Assembly (NCBI RefSeq): GCF_900155395.1
Contig: NZ_LT699710.1
Coordinates: 1 to 38,158, forward strand
DNA length: 38,158 nucleotides
Reading direction: 5' to 3'
DNA from: Merdibacter massiliensis
GTDB lineage: Bacteria; Bacillota_I; Bacilli_A; Erysipelotrichales; Erysipelotrichaceae
The position numbers were made by a program, and so were the translations under genes. The notes under the pieces were generated by a model. The model searched no databases. It worked only from the letters and a program-made list of their open reading frames with translations, and was not told the DNA's origin. Each line of letters starts with the position of its first letter. Positions within the stretch are counted from its first letter, which is position 1. Below are positions 8,057 to 16,314 of the stretch, one piece after another.

Positions 8057-8086
8057 TGGAGAAAGAATCTTCTTTCTCCATTTTTT
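8057..8086 (+). terminator. Partial terminator between livJ and livH
   Basis: TGGAGAAAGAA (8057-8067) and TTCTTTCTCCA (8070-8080) form a perfect stem with a tight loop, followed by six T. It lies inside an operon, so it probably ends most transcripts after livJ and lets a minority through to the permease genes. Confidence 0.8.
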
Positions 8087-8131
8087 GCATAAGTGTGCAT
8101 AAAGTGAAAGTTATTGAAAGGAGAGAGAACA

Positions 8132-9013
8132 GTGACACAGTTTTTGCAACAGCTAGTGAACGGATTATCACTAGGAAGCATCTATGCGCTGATCGCTTTG
8201 GGATATACGATGGTATACGGCATCATCAAATTGATCAATTTTGCGCATGGAGATATCTATATGCTGGGAGCATTCGTTGCATTCTATGCTACGCGTTTTT
8301 TTCAGTTGAATTTCTTTGTCGCAATGATCTTAGCAATGGTATTTTGCGGTGTGTTAGGTGTTTTGATCGAACGTATCGCATATAAACCGTTACGCCATGC
8401 GACAAGGATCACCGCATTGATCACCGCAATGGGTGTCAGTTACATATTAGAGTATGGAACACAGTTTATTGCGGGGAGTGACGTTAAGACGTTCCCGGAA
8501 GGATTGTTAAGTAATCTGACTTTAGAACTGGGAGGTGTCCGTATCACTTCACAACAAATTTTGATATTTGCGGTGACGATCGTTTTGATGCTTGCTTTGA
8601 CATATATCGTTAATCGTACACGGATGGGCAGAGCTATGCGTGCAGTCAGCGTGGATGAAGAAGCAGCACAGCTGATGGGAATCAGCGTGGATCGAACGAT
8701 TTCATTTACTTTTTTGGTAGGCAGTGTCTTGGCTGGTGCTGCCGGTGTATTGGTCGGTGTATATTATAATTCAATCAATCCGTTGATGGGCATGACACCG
8801 GGTTTAAAAGCATTCATTGCGGCTGTTTTTGGCGGTATCGGAATCATTCCAGGTGCTATGATCGGGGGACTTTCTATCGGTATTGCGGAGACGCTGGTTA
8901 TCGCGTATGGCTCATCCTTATATAAGGATGCAATCGTTTATGTGATCTTGATCTTGATCCTGATCATCAAACCAGCCGGCTTGTTTGGAAAAAATGTGAA
9001 AGAGAAGGTGTAG
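8132..9013 (+). CDS. livH: Branched-chain amino-acid ABC transporter permease (LivH type)
   Basis: This 293-residue multi-pass membrane protein is one half of the membrane channel. It shows the family's opening LQQLVNGLSLGSIYALIALG and GYTMVYGIIKLINFAHGDIYMLGAF, and near the C-terminus the EAA-like AVFGGIGIIPGAMIGG loop that contacts the ATPases. The start is GTG at 8132, supported by AAAGGAGAG eight to fifteen bases upstream; a TTG-initiated extension of six codons would contain the ribosome-binding site itself. It is followed three bases later by livM, its partner permease. Confidence 0.93.
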   Translation: MTQFLQQLVNGLSLGSIYALIALGYTMVYGIIKLINFAHGDIYMLGAFVAFYATRFFQLNFFVAMILAMVFCGVLGVLIERIAYKPLRHATRITALITAMGVSYILEYGTQFIAGSDVKTFPEGLLSNLTLELGGVRITSQQILIFAVTIVLMLALTYIVNRTRMGRAMRAVSVDEEAAQLMGISVDRTISFTFLVGSVLAGAAGVLVGVYYNSINPLMGMTPGLKAFIAAVFGGIGIIPGAMIGGLSIGIAETLVIAYGSSLYKDAIVYVILILILIIKPAGLFGKNVKEKV

Positions 9014-9016
9014 AAG

Positions 9017-9979
9017 ATGTTGAAGAGATATTTTTCAAAAGAGAACATCTGCTGGATCTTACTGGCAGCAGCATCCTTTACACTGATAACGTTTTTGATG
9101 AATGTAGGAATCATTGGCAGTTATTATCAGATCACTTTATATAATATATGTATTAATGTGATCTTGGCAGTATCTTTAAACCTGATCATAGGAGTTTGCG
9201 GTCAATTTTCCTTGGGACATGCCGGTTTCATGTGTATTGGTGCATACAGTGCAGCAATCATCGTACGTTCAATGGGAAACATGCTTGGGTTTGCTTTAGG
9301 TATTGGTGTCGGTATCGTTATTTCCACGATTGCTGCTTTGATCGTCAGCATTCCAACTTTGCGTTTGCGCGGAGATTACTTAGCAATTGCAACGCTTGGT
9401 TTTGCGGAAATCATTCGTATCATTGTCATTAATATGGAGATCACCAATGGTGCTGCAGGTATTACAGGCATCACGAAATTGACAACTTGGCCGTTGTTGT
9501 TCCTGTTTATGGTCATCAGTATCATGATTGTTACAAATTATTCCAGAAGTCGACAAGGACGCGCATGTATTAGTATCCGCGAGGATGAGATTGCCTCGGA
9601 AGCAATGGGAATCAATACAACTCGTTATAAGACGACCGCTTTTGTCATTGGTGCTATTTTGGCAAGTGTTGCTGGTGCATTATATGCATGTAACTTCTAT
9701 GTCATCAAACCGGATTTATTTACTTTTAATAAATCAATCGATATTTTGGTCATGGTCGTATTCGGTGGAATGGGTTCTATGACGGGAAGCGTTATTGCGG
9801 CAGTGTTTATCGGCATCTTAAATACGCTGTTACAGAACTTCTCCAGTATCCGTATGGTCGTATATGGTATCGTACTGGTTGCAATTATGATCTTTCGTCC
9901 AAGCGGACTGCTTGGAACAAAAGAGTTTACCTTCTCTGCTTTGTGGAAAGGAAGAAGAAAGGAGAAGAAAAAGAAATGA
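9017..9979 (+). CDS. livM: Branched-chain amino-acid ABC transporter permease (LivM type)
   Basis: The 320-residue second permease subunit has many hydrophobic helices and the family motifs LNLIIGVCGQFSLGHAGFMCIGAY and LRLRGDYLAIATLGFAEIIR. The coupling-loop region VVFGGMGSMTGSVIAA sits near residue 245. It should pair with LivH to form the pathway for the amino acid. The C-terminal tail is very basic (KGRRKEKKKK), and the stop overlaps the livG start as ATGA, so the two are translationally coupled. The start ATG at 9017 lies three bases after the livH stop. Confidence 0.93.
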   Translation: MLKRYFSKENICWILLAAASFTLITFLMNVGIIGSYYQITLYNICINVILAVSLNLIIGVCGQFSLGHAGFMCIGAYSAAIIVRSMGNMLGFALGIGVGIVISTIAALIVSIPTLRLRGDYLAIATLGFAEIIRIIVINMEITNGAAGITGITKLTTWPLLFLFMVISIMIVTNYSRSRQGRACISIREDEIASEAMGINTTRYKTTAFVIGAILASVAGALYACNFYVIKPDLFTFNKSIDILVMVVFGGMGSMTGSVIAAVFIGILNTLLQNFSSIRMVVYGIVLVAIMIFRPSGLLGTKEFTFSALWKGRRKEKKKK

Positions 9980-10752
9980 CATTGTTAAGTGTAAAGGGAC
10001 TGACAAAGAATTTCGGAGGCCTTTGCGCCGTTTCCAATGTCAGTATGGAGATCAATGAAGGAGAATTGATTGGTCTTATTGGTCCCAATGGTGCAGGAAA
10101 AACAACATTGTTCAATTTGCTGACAGGTGTATATGAGCCAAGCGAGGGAAAAATTGAATTAAATGTCAATGGAAAGATGACAAGCATTGGTGGAATGAAA
10201 CCTTATCGTGTAACGCAGCTAGGTCTGGCGCGGACCTTTCAGAACATTCGGTTGTTTAAATCGATGAGTGCTTTAGATAATGTAAAAATTGCAATGCATA
10301 AAGACATTCACTATGGATCTCTTGCGGCAATTCTTCGCTTGCCTTCTTATTATAAAGAAGAGGAGCGTGTAGAAAGAGAAGCATTAGAGTTATTAAAGGT
10401 GGTTGGCTTGTATGATAAGCGAGAAGAACGTGCGGAAAACCTTCCTTATGGAGAACAGCGCCGTTTGGAGATTGCTCGTGCTTTGGCAACAAAACCAAGA
10501 ATTTTGTTTCTGGATGAACCAGCAGCTGGTATGAATCCGCAAGAAACAGCCAGTTTGACAAAACTGATCTATCAGATACGAAATGATTTCCGTATAACGA
10601 TCGTATTGATCGAACATGATATGTCGTTAGTCATGAAAATCTGTGAGCGAATTTATGTATTAGATTACGGTAAATGTATCGCAAACGGGCAACCAGAGGA
10701 AATTAAAAATAATGAGTTTGTCATCAAGGCATATCTTGGGGAGGAAATCTGA
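9976..10752 (+). CDS. livG: Branched-chain amino-acid ABC transporter ATPase (LivG type)
   Basis: One of two ATPases driving the Liv transporter (258 residues). Walker A GPNGAGKTT begins at residue 36, the LivG-type signature is LPYGEQRRLEIARAL, Walker B is ILFLDEPAAGMNP and the switch histidine is in IEHDMSLV. The LivG hallmark LARTFQNIRLFKSMSALDNV is present. The start at 9976 overlaps the livM stop (ATGA) and has AAAGGAGAAG upstream. An upstream in-frame ATG would place the ribosome-binding site inside the coding region and was not used. Confidence 0.95.
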   Translation: MTLLSVKGLTKNFGGLCAVSNVSMEINEGELIGLIGPNGAGKTTLFNLLTGVYEPSEGKIELNVNGKMTSIGGMKPYRVTQLGLARTFQNIRLFKSMSALDNVKIAMHKDIHYGSLAAILRLPSYYKEEERVEREALELLKVVGLYDKREERAENLPYGEQRRLEIARALATKPRILFLDEPAAGMNPQETASLTKLIYQIRNDFRITIVLIEHDMSLVMKICERIYVLDYGKCIANGQPEEIKNNEFVIKAYLGEEI

Positions 10753-10753
10753 T

Positions 10754-11464
10754 ATGGCGATGCTGGAAGTAAAAGATCTGCATGTGCATTACGGTATGAT
10801 CCATGCCTTGAAAGGTGTCAGCATGCAGGTGAATCAAGGAGAGATCGTTGCGCTGATTGGTGCGAATGGTGCCGGGAAAACGACATTATTGCATGCGATT
10901 AGTGCAATATTGAAAAAAAGCGGCGGCGATGTCCTCTTTGAAGGGAAATCCTTAGACAAGGATAGTGCAAAACAAATCGTAGAACTGGGAATCACACAGG
11001 TACCGGAAGGAAGAAGGATCTTTTCCGGATTAACTGTATATGAAAATTTGATGATGGGCGCTTTTCTGCGAAAGGATAAGGAAGGCATCAAAGAAGACTT
11101 GAAAAAAATTTATGAGCGCTTTCCGATTTTAGAAAAACGCAGCAGCCAGGACGCGAGTACACTATCTGGCGGAGAACAGCAGATGCTAGCAATGGGACGT
11201 GCGTTGATGGCTCGCCCGAAGATCTTGCTGCTGGATGAACCAAGCATGGGATTGGCGCCTATATTGGTAAAAGAAATATTTCGCATCATCCAGGAAATCA
11301 ATAAACAAGGTACTACGATCTTGTTAGTTGAACAAAATGCGCGAATGGCCTTATCTATCTGTGATCGTGCATATGTCATGGAAACGGGAAATATCGTATT
11401 AAGTGGAAGTGGAGAAGAATTGTCAAATAGTGAACAGATTCAAAAGGCATATCTAGGAGGATAA
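10754..11464 (+). CDS. livF: Branched-chain amino-acid ABC transporter ATPase (LivF type)
   Basis: The second ATPase (236 residues) has Walker A GANGAGKTT at residue 36, signature LSGGEQQMLAMGRALM, Walker B LLLDEPSMGLAP and the LivF-specific VPEGRRIFSGLTVYENL. It forms a heterodimer with LivG under the LivHM channel. The start is placed at MAMLEVKDLHVHYG, one base after the livG stop, behind GGGGAGGAAATC; a 14-codon upstream extension inside livG is less likely. Confidence 0.95.
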   Translation: MAMLEVKDLHVHYGMIHALKGVSMQVNQGEIVALIGANGAGKTTLLHAISAILKKSGGDVLFEGKSLDKDSAKQIVELGITQVPEGRRIFSGLTVYENLMMGAFLRKDKEGIKEDLKKIYERFPILEKRSSQDASTLSGGEQQMLAMGRALMARPKILLLDEPSMGLAPILVKEIFRIIQEINKQGTTILLVEQNARMALSICDRAYVMETGNIVLSGSGEELSNSEQIQKAYLGG

Positions 11465-11467
11465 AAC

Positions 11468-12115
11468 ATGTTTGTAAAAGAGAATATGACAAAGAATCCG
11501 GTATGCATTGCACCGGAAAGTACCATAACACAGGTTGTCGATCTGATGAGCGAAAAAGGACTGCATCGTTTGCCGGTAGTCAATGGAAAACGAATTGTAG
11601 GATTAGTCACAGAAGGTGTGATTTCATCTAGCGGTGCAAGCAAAGCAACCAGCTTAAGCATTTATGAGTTAAATTATTTGCTGTCGAAAACAACAGTAGA
11701 TACGATCATGATCAAAAATGTGATCACGATCAATGAGAATGCATTAATGGAAGATGCCGCTATGATGATGTTGAAAAATGATATCGGCTGTTTACCAGTT
11801 GTGGATGATAATGGAGAAATCAGCGGTATCTTGACGCAAAATGATGTGTTTAATGCCTTTTTGGAAATTCTTGGATATCGAGAAGAAGGCAGCAGAATCA
11901 CGATCAGCGTAAAAGATGAATTGGGAGCAATCGGAGAGATTTCCAAAGTCTTTGTAAGAAATGCATGCAATATCACGCATATTGGTGTTTATAAAAATGA
12001 AAATGGACTGGCAGATATCATCTTCCGTATTGATTCTCAAGCAACGGATGGTTTGATAGAAGATCTTGCAAAGAATGGCTATGAAGTGACAAGCGTTTTA
12101 CATTCAAAAATGTAA
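11468..12115 (+). CDS. CBS-CBS-ACT regulatory protein at the end of the liv operon
   Basis: The 215-residue soluble protein has two CBS domains (about 7-52, MTKNPVCIAPESTITQVVDLM, and 78-135, MIKNVITINENALMEDAAMMM) and a C-terminal ACT domain (about 139-210, ISVKDELGAIGEISKVFVRNACNITHIGVY). CBS pairs bind adenosine nucleotides and ACT domains usually bind amino acids. The arrangement resembles AcuB-family proteins. Lying three bases after livF behind AGGAGGATAAA, it is cotranscribed with the transporter. A role as an energy- and amino-acid-responsive modulator of uptake or branched-chain metabolism is inferred; no enzyme activity is expected. Confidence 0.88.
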   Translation: MFVKENMTKNPVCIAPESTITQVVDLMSEKGLHRLPVVNGKRIVGLVTEGVISSSGASKATSLSIYELNYLLSKTTVDTIMIKNVITINENALMEDAAMMMLKNDIGCLPVVDDNGEISGILTQNDVFNAFLEILGYREEGSRITISVKDELGAIGEISKVFVRNACNITHIGVYKNENGLADIIFRIDSQATDGLIEDLAKNGYEVTSVLHSKM

Positions 12116-12124
12116 ATGTTTACA
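12111..12124. promoter_or_regulatory. Possible catabolite-response (cre-like) palindrome
   Basis: TGTAAATGTTTACA is a near-perfect palindrome and matches the Gram-positive cre consensus TGWAANCGNTNWCA except at the central C. It overlaps the stop codon of the CBS-ACT gene and the left arm of the hairpin at 12120. It is 165 bases before the opp -35, so any effect on opp would be indirect. Confidence 0.3.
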
Positions 12125-12158
12125 AGGATTTGTCTAAATTATAGACAAATTCTTGTAA
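12120..12158 (+). terminator. Long hairpin closing the liv operon
   Basis: A 17-pair stem (12120-12136 with 12142-12158, one G-T wobble) with a 5-base loop follows the CBS-ACT stop codon directly. The sequence after it is AT-rich but has no true T-run, so termination efficiency is uncertain; it may also protect the 3' end of the transcript. Confidence 0.6.
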
Positions 12159-12280
12159 TATTATAAGAACCTTGTACAAATGTGTACGTTTTGTGAACAT
12201 TTACGCAAAATATGTAAATAATATGTACACAAAATTTAAAGAATGTAAATATTTATGGGATTTTCATGTAAATTGCTTGC

Positions 12281-12317
12281 AAGAAATATTGAAAATTTTC
12301 AAAAAATAGTGTATCCT
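12281..12317 (+). promoter_or_regulatory. opp operon promoter with overlapping palindrome
   Basis: TTGAAA (12289-12294), 17-base spacer, TATCCT (12312-12317). The -35 lies in a perfect 14-base palindrome TTGAAAATTTTCAA (12289-12302). Bases 12294-12308 match the CodY consensus AATTTTCWGAAAATT at 13 of 15 positions. The shared 15-mer copy 2 is at 12281-12295. Amino-acid-responsive repression is a reasonable hypothesis. Confidence 0.55.
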
Positions 12318-12350
12318 TTACACTATATTAAGAAAAGGAACTGGTGATGT

Positions 12351-13268
12351 ATGTTAAAGTATGTGTTAAAACGTGTATTGATTGGCTTCATCACTCTGTT
12401 TGTATTGGGAAGTGCAACCTTCTTTTTGATGAAGGCAGTACCTGGTTCTCCAGTCAATGGTGAACGTTACCGTACAGCAGAGGCGCAGAAATTAGCCATT
12501 ATACGATACGGGTTGGATAAGCCTGTTTTCGAACAGTATACCGCATATCTAGGTCGATTAGCACACGGTGATCTTGGTGAAAGTTATATCAAGGAAGGTG
12601 TGTATGTTGATCGTACGATTGCAACAACGTTCCCTGTAACAGCACGATTAGGAGGCATTACATTCTGTTTTGCACTGATCGTAGGAATTACTCTTGGAAC
12701 AACGGCTGCTTTGTCCAGCAAGAAATGGATAAATAACTTGTGTATGTTTATCGCAACCATTGGTGTCAGCGTACCTTCATTCTTATTAGGTATGTTTTTG
12801 ATCATTATATTTGGCGTGGAGCTAAAGTTATTGCCGTTTGTTGGTTTACGAACTCCAGCTAATTATATTTTGCCGGTCATTGCATTGGCACTATATCCAA
12901 TTTCAATGATCGCACGTTTGACCCGCAGCTCAATGTTAGAGGTCATGAAACAAGATTATATTATCTTAGCGCGTTCAAAAGGTACACCTTATAAAAAGGT
13001 AGTCATAAAACATGCGTTGAAAAATGCAATGTTACCAGTAGTTACGTATGCCGGTCCAGCATTTGCATTTATGTTGACAGGAAGTTTCATTGTTGAAACA
13101 TTATTCTCAATTCCAGGTACTGGACGTGAGTTCGTTTCAAATATTTCCAATCGTGACTACCAGATGATCATGGGATTGACTTTGTTCTTAGGTGCATTGA
13201 TCATCACATTTAATATCTTGACAGATATCGTATCTGCCATTATAGATCCGCGTATTAAGTTGCAATAA
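12351..13268 (+). CDS. oppB: Oligopeptide/dipeptide ABC transporter permease (OppB type)
   Basis: The 305-residue inner-membrane channel subunit opens with the classic MLKYVLKRVLIGFITLFVLGSATFFL (in short) and keeps the gap PGSPV loop. The conserved ATPase-coupling region reads MLEVMKQDYIILARSKG near residue 197, followed by HALKNAMLPVVT. It pairs with the OppC-like subunit encoded next. AAAAGGA lies about eleven bases before the ATG. It is the first gene of a five-gene operon with the receptor last. Whether the substrate is oligopeptides or dipeptides cannot be read from the permease. Confidence 0.92.
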   Translation: MLKYVLKRVLIGFITLFVLGSATFFLMKAVPGSPVNGERYRTAEAQKLAIIRYGLDKPVFEQYTAYLGRLAHGDLGESYIKEGVYVDRTIATTFPVTARLGGITFCFALIVGITLGTTAALSSKKWINNLCMFIATIGVSVPSFLLGMFLIIIFGVELKLLPFVGLRTPANYILPVIALALYPISMIARLTRSSMLEVMKQDYIILARSKGTPYKKVVIKHALKNAMLPVVTYAGPAFAFMLTGSFIVETLFSIPGTGREFVSNISNRDYQMIMGLTLFLGALIITFNILTDIVSAIIDPRIKLQ

Positions 13269-13282
13269 GGGAGGGGATTAAA

Positions 13283-14266
13283 ATGTTTAAGAAGAAAAAC
13301 ACAGAAATTACACCAACTCCTCAAGCAACAACAAGCGTAAGCGCAGAAGCTGTTTTCGAGCCAACGCCGGATATGTTTGAAAAGCTGGACGAATCCAGTA
13401 AAAATGCTGAAAAAATTGCATATGAAAGTAAAACATATTTTAAAGATGCTTGGGGACGTTTCAGAAAAAACAAAATGGCTATGGTCGGATTGATCTTCCT
13501 GGCTATTATGATTGTATTATGTGTATTTGTTCCAGTCTTTTCACCATATACGTATGATGGACAGGATCTGGATGCAATCAATCAGATGAGTTCATTGGCA
13601 CATCCAATGGGTACAGATTATTTAGGCCGTGATTTGCTCGTTCGTGTCATGATGGGTGGTCGTATTTCATTATCTGTTGGTTTTGCTGCTGCAGCAATTT
13701 CCATGTGTGTAGGTATCACATATGGAGGAATTTCTGGTTATTTTGGCGGCAAAGTTGATATGGTTATGATGCGAATCGTGGATGCGATGTATTCTATTCC
13801 GGATATGTTGTACATTATTTTGATTACCGTTGTATTGGAACCTAGTATGGGTTCGATCCTGCTGGGTATTTGTATTTCCAGCTGGATGGGTATGGCTCGT
13901 CAGGTACGTGCACAGGTCATGACGTTGAAGGAACAAGAATTCTCTTTAGCTGCATTTGTGTTAGGTGCCAGCAAAAAACGTATATTGTTTAAGCATTTGA
14001 TCATCAATAGTATGGGACCGATCATCGTATCTGTTACCTTATTGGTACCAAGTGCTATCTTTAATGAAGCTTTCTTAGGCTTCTTGGGTATCGGTGTTCC
14101 AGCACCAAATGCCAGCTGGGGTACTTTAGCGAATGATGCAAAACGATTTATGACGACACAGCCGATGCAGGTCATTTGGCCAACGCTTGCTATCTGTTTA
14201 ACGATGTTGGCATTAAACTTCATCGGTGATGGCTTGGGCGATGCCTTAGACCCGAAAAAGAAGTAG
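13283..14266 (+). CDS. oppC: Oligopeptide/dipeptide ABC transporter permease (OppC type)
   Basis: The 327-residue second permease has a long N-terminal cytosolic segment (about 60 residues) before the first helix, as usual for OppC. It carries HPMGTDYLGRDLLVRVMMGGRISL and the coupling motif LKEQEFSLAAFVLGASKKRILFKHLI. The Asp-Xaa-Gly-rich end GDGLGDALDPKKK is typical. It is read 14 bases after oppB behind AAGGGAGGGG. Confidence 0.93.
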   Translation: MFKKKNTEITPTPQATTSVSAEAVFEPTPDMFEKLDESSKNAEKIAYESKTYFKDAWGRFRKNKMAMVGLIFLAIMIVLCVFVPVFSPYTYDGQDLDAINQMSSLAHPMGTDYLGRDLLVRVMMGGRISLSVGFAAAAISMCVGITYGGISGYFGGKVDMVMMRIVDAMYSIPDMLYIILITVVLEPSMGSILLGICISSWMGMARQVRAQVMTLKEQEFSLAAFVLGASKKRILFKHLIINSMGPIIVSVTLLVPSAIFNEAFLGFLGIGVPAPNASWGTLANDAKRFMTTQPMQVIWPTLAICLTMLALNFIGDGLGDALDPKKK

Positions 14267-14281
14267 GAAGGGGATTTTTCA

Positions 14282-15292
14282 ATGGCAATGTTGGATATTA
14301 AACACCTGACTACAGAATTTACGACCGATAACGGTATCGTAAGGGCCGTTCGTGATGTCAGCCTGCATGTAGACAAAGGTGAAGTATTGGGAATCGTTGG
14401 TGAATCTGGATCTGGAAAAAGCCAGACGATGTTCTCCGTTATGGGTTTGCTAGCACAAAACGGAAAGATCACTGAAGGTTCTATTACAATCAATGGCGAA
14501 GAGATTTCTCCAGCCATGATCGAAGATAAAAAAGAATATGAAGAAAAAATGGATCGCATTCGTGGTAATGAGATGGCAATGATCTTTCAGGATCCAATGA
14601 CTTTCTTGAATCCGGTGCTCCGTATTCAGACACAGCTTATTGAGCCGATTATAAACCACAATCCAGGTATATCAAAGAAGGAGGCAATTGATCGCGCCAT
14701 CGATTTGATGCGTAAAGTAGGTATTCCTTCACCTGAGACGCGTATCCGTCAGTATCCATTCCAATTTTCCGGTGGTATGCGTCAGCGTATCATCATTGCG
14801 ATCGCATTAGCCTGTGATCCAAAGATCATCATTGCAGATGAACCGACAACTGCACTGGATGTAACCATTCAGGCGCAGGTTTTGGAATTGATCAGCAATT
14901 TAAAAGAAGAAATTGACTCAGGTATTATCATGATCACGCATGATTTGGGAGTTGTAGCAAGCATTTGTGATCGTATTGCGATCATGTATGGCGGCAAGAT
15001 CGTAGAAGAAGGAACAACAGATGAAATCTTCTATAATCCAAAACATCCATATACAAAAGGACTGTTGAGCTGTATTTCCAATCCGGATGAGATTGAGCGC
15101 AAGGAGTTGCATCCAATTCCTGGTTCACCGCCAGATTTATTAAATATTGAAGATAGCTGTCCATTCGCAGATCGTTGCGAAAAGGCAATGAAGGTGTGCA
15201 AGATGGCAATGCCGAAAGCTGAGAAGTTCAGCGAAACGCATTTCTGCAGCTGCTGGTTAAATCATCCATATGCACAAGGGAAAGGAGAGTAG
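14282..15292 (+). CDS. oppD: Oligopeptide ABC transporter ATPase (OppD type)
   Basis: The 336-residue ATPase has Walker A GESGSGKSQT near residue 40, signature FSGGMRQRIIIAIAL, Walker B IIIADEPTTALDVT and the switch His in MITHDLGVV. The C-terminal oligopeptide-transporter extension has the Cys-containing CPFADRCEKAMKVC motif, which in related proteins holds an iron-sulphur cluster. The next residue after GK in Walker A is Ser, so ATP and magnesium binding should be intact. It works with OppF as a heterodimer. Confidence 0.95.
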   Translation: MAMLDIKHLTTEFTTDNGIVRAVRDVSLHVDKGEVLGIVGESGSGKSQTMFSVMGLLAQNGKITEGSITINGEEISPAMIEDKKEYEEKMDRIRGNEMAMIFQDPMTFLNPVLRIQTQLIEPIINHNPGISKKEAIDRAIDLMRKVGIPSPETRIRQYPFQFSGGMRQRIIIAIALACDPKIIIADEPTTALDVTIQAQVLELISNLKEEIDSGIIMITHDLGVVASICDRIAIMYGGKIVEEGTTDEIFYNPKHPYTKGLLSCISNPDEIERKELHPIPGSPPDLLNIEDSCPFADRCEKAMKVCKMAMPKAEKFSETHFCSCWLNHPYAQGKGE

Positions 15293-15295
15293 ACC

Positions 15296-16288
15296 ATGAG
15301 CGAAGAGAATAAAAAACAACCAATTCTTCGTGTGGAAGACCTCAAGGTTCACTTCAATGCCGGCGGAGGATTGTTTAAACCTAAGAAAGTTGTAAAAGCT
15401 GTTGATGGTGTAAGTTTCGAAATTATGGAAGGAGAAACTTTTGGTTTAGTTGGTGAGAGCGGTTGTGGAAAAAGTACAACTGGTCGAGCTATCGTAAAAA
15501 TCTATAATCCGACAGCAGGAAAGATTTATTATAAAGGAGAAGACATTACTTCTATCAAAGGAGATGCCTTAAAGGAATTTCGTCGAAATGTCCAAATGAT
15601 CTTTCAGGATCCATATGCAAGCTTAAATCCGCGTATGACCGTTGGTGAGATCATTCGTGAACCAATGGACATTCACAATATCTATAAAACAAAAGAAGAA
15701 AGAGAGAATCGTGTTCGTGAATTGCTAGAGATCGTTGGTTTGAAACCAGATCATATTCGTCGTTATCCACATGAGTTCTCTGGAGGACAGCGTCAACGTA
15801 TTGGTATCGCCCGTACATTGGCACTTCGTCCAAAGTTTATCGTCTGTGATGAGCCAATTTCCGCATTGGATGTTTCTATTCAGGCACAGGTCATCAATCT
15901 TTTGGAGCATATCCAAAAAGAGATGGGAATTGCTTATTTATTCATCGCACATGACTTAAGTATGGTCAAACATATTTCTGACCGTATTGGTGTCATGTAT
16001 TTAGGTCACTTGGTAGAGGTGGGGGACAGCGATGATGTTTACCATCGTCCACTTCATCCATATACACAAGCTTTGCTTTCGGCTGTGCCAATCCCAGATC
16101 CGAAAACAGCTCGTGAAAAACAAAGAATCGTTTTGGAAGGAGAGTTACCAAGTCCAATCGATCCACCGAGCGGATGTGTATTCCGTACACGCTGCCCGAA
16201 CGCAACTGAAAGATGTGCCAAGGCAAAGCCGCCAACTGTACGTGTTGGGGACCGCCTAGTATCATGTTTCATGTACGATGAAAACTAG
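15296..16288 (+). CDS. oppF: Oligopeptide ABC transporter ATPase (OppF type)
   Basis: The 330-residue ATPase has Walker A GESGCGKSTT, signature FSGGQRQRIGIARTL, Walker B FIVCDEPISALDVS and the hallmark MIFQDPYASLNPRMTVGEII. The C-terminal extension contains RTRCPNATERC. It follows oppD by three bases with a GGAGAG site inside the oppD end. Both ATPases have full motif sets, so both sites can hydrolyse ATP. Confidence 0.95.
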   Translation: MSEENKKQPILRVEDLKVHFNAGGGLFKPKKVVKAVDGVSFEIMEGETFGLVGESGCGKSTTGRAIVKIYNPTAGKIYYKGEDITSIKGDALKEFRRNVQMIFQDPYASLNPRMTVGEIIREPMDIHNIYKTKEERENRVRELLEIVGLKPDHIRRYPHEFSGGQRQRIGIARTLALRPKFIVCDEPISALDVSIQAQVINLLEHIQKEMGIAYLFIAHDLSMVKHISDRIGVMYLGHLVEVGDSDDVYHRPLHPYTQALLSAVPIPDPKTAREKQRIVLEGELPSPIDPPSGCVFRTRCPNATERCAKAKPPTVRVGDRLVSCFMYDEN

Positions 16289-16314
16289 GAGAATCTAGGA
16301 AAGGAGAAGAGGTT

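Noticed and set aside
12159-12280. Several TGTAMA-like words as a regulator array
   Set aside because: The words vary in spacing and orientation and the gap is very AT-rich, so a true array cannot be claimed.
15993-16265. 90-codon minus-strand frame within oppF
   Set aside because: It mirrors the coding sequence of oppF and has no own signals.
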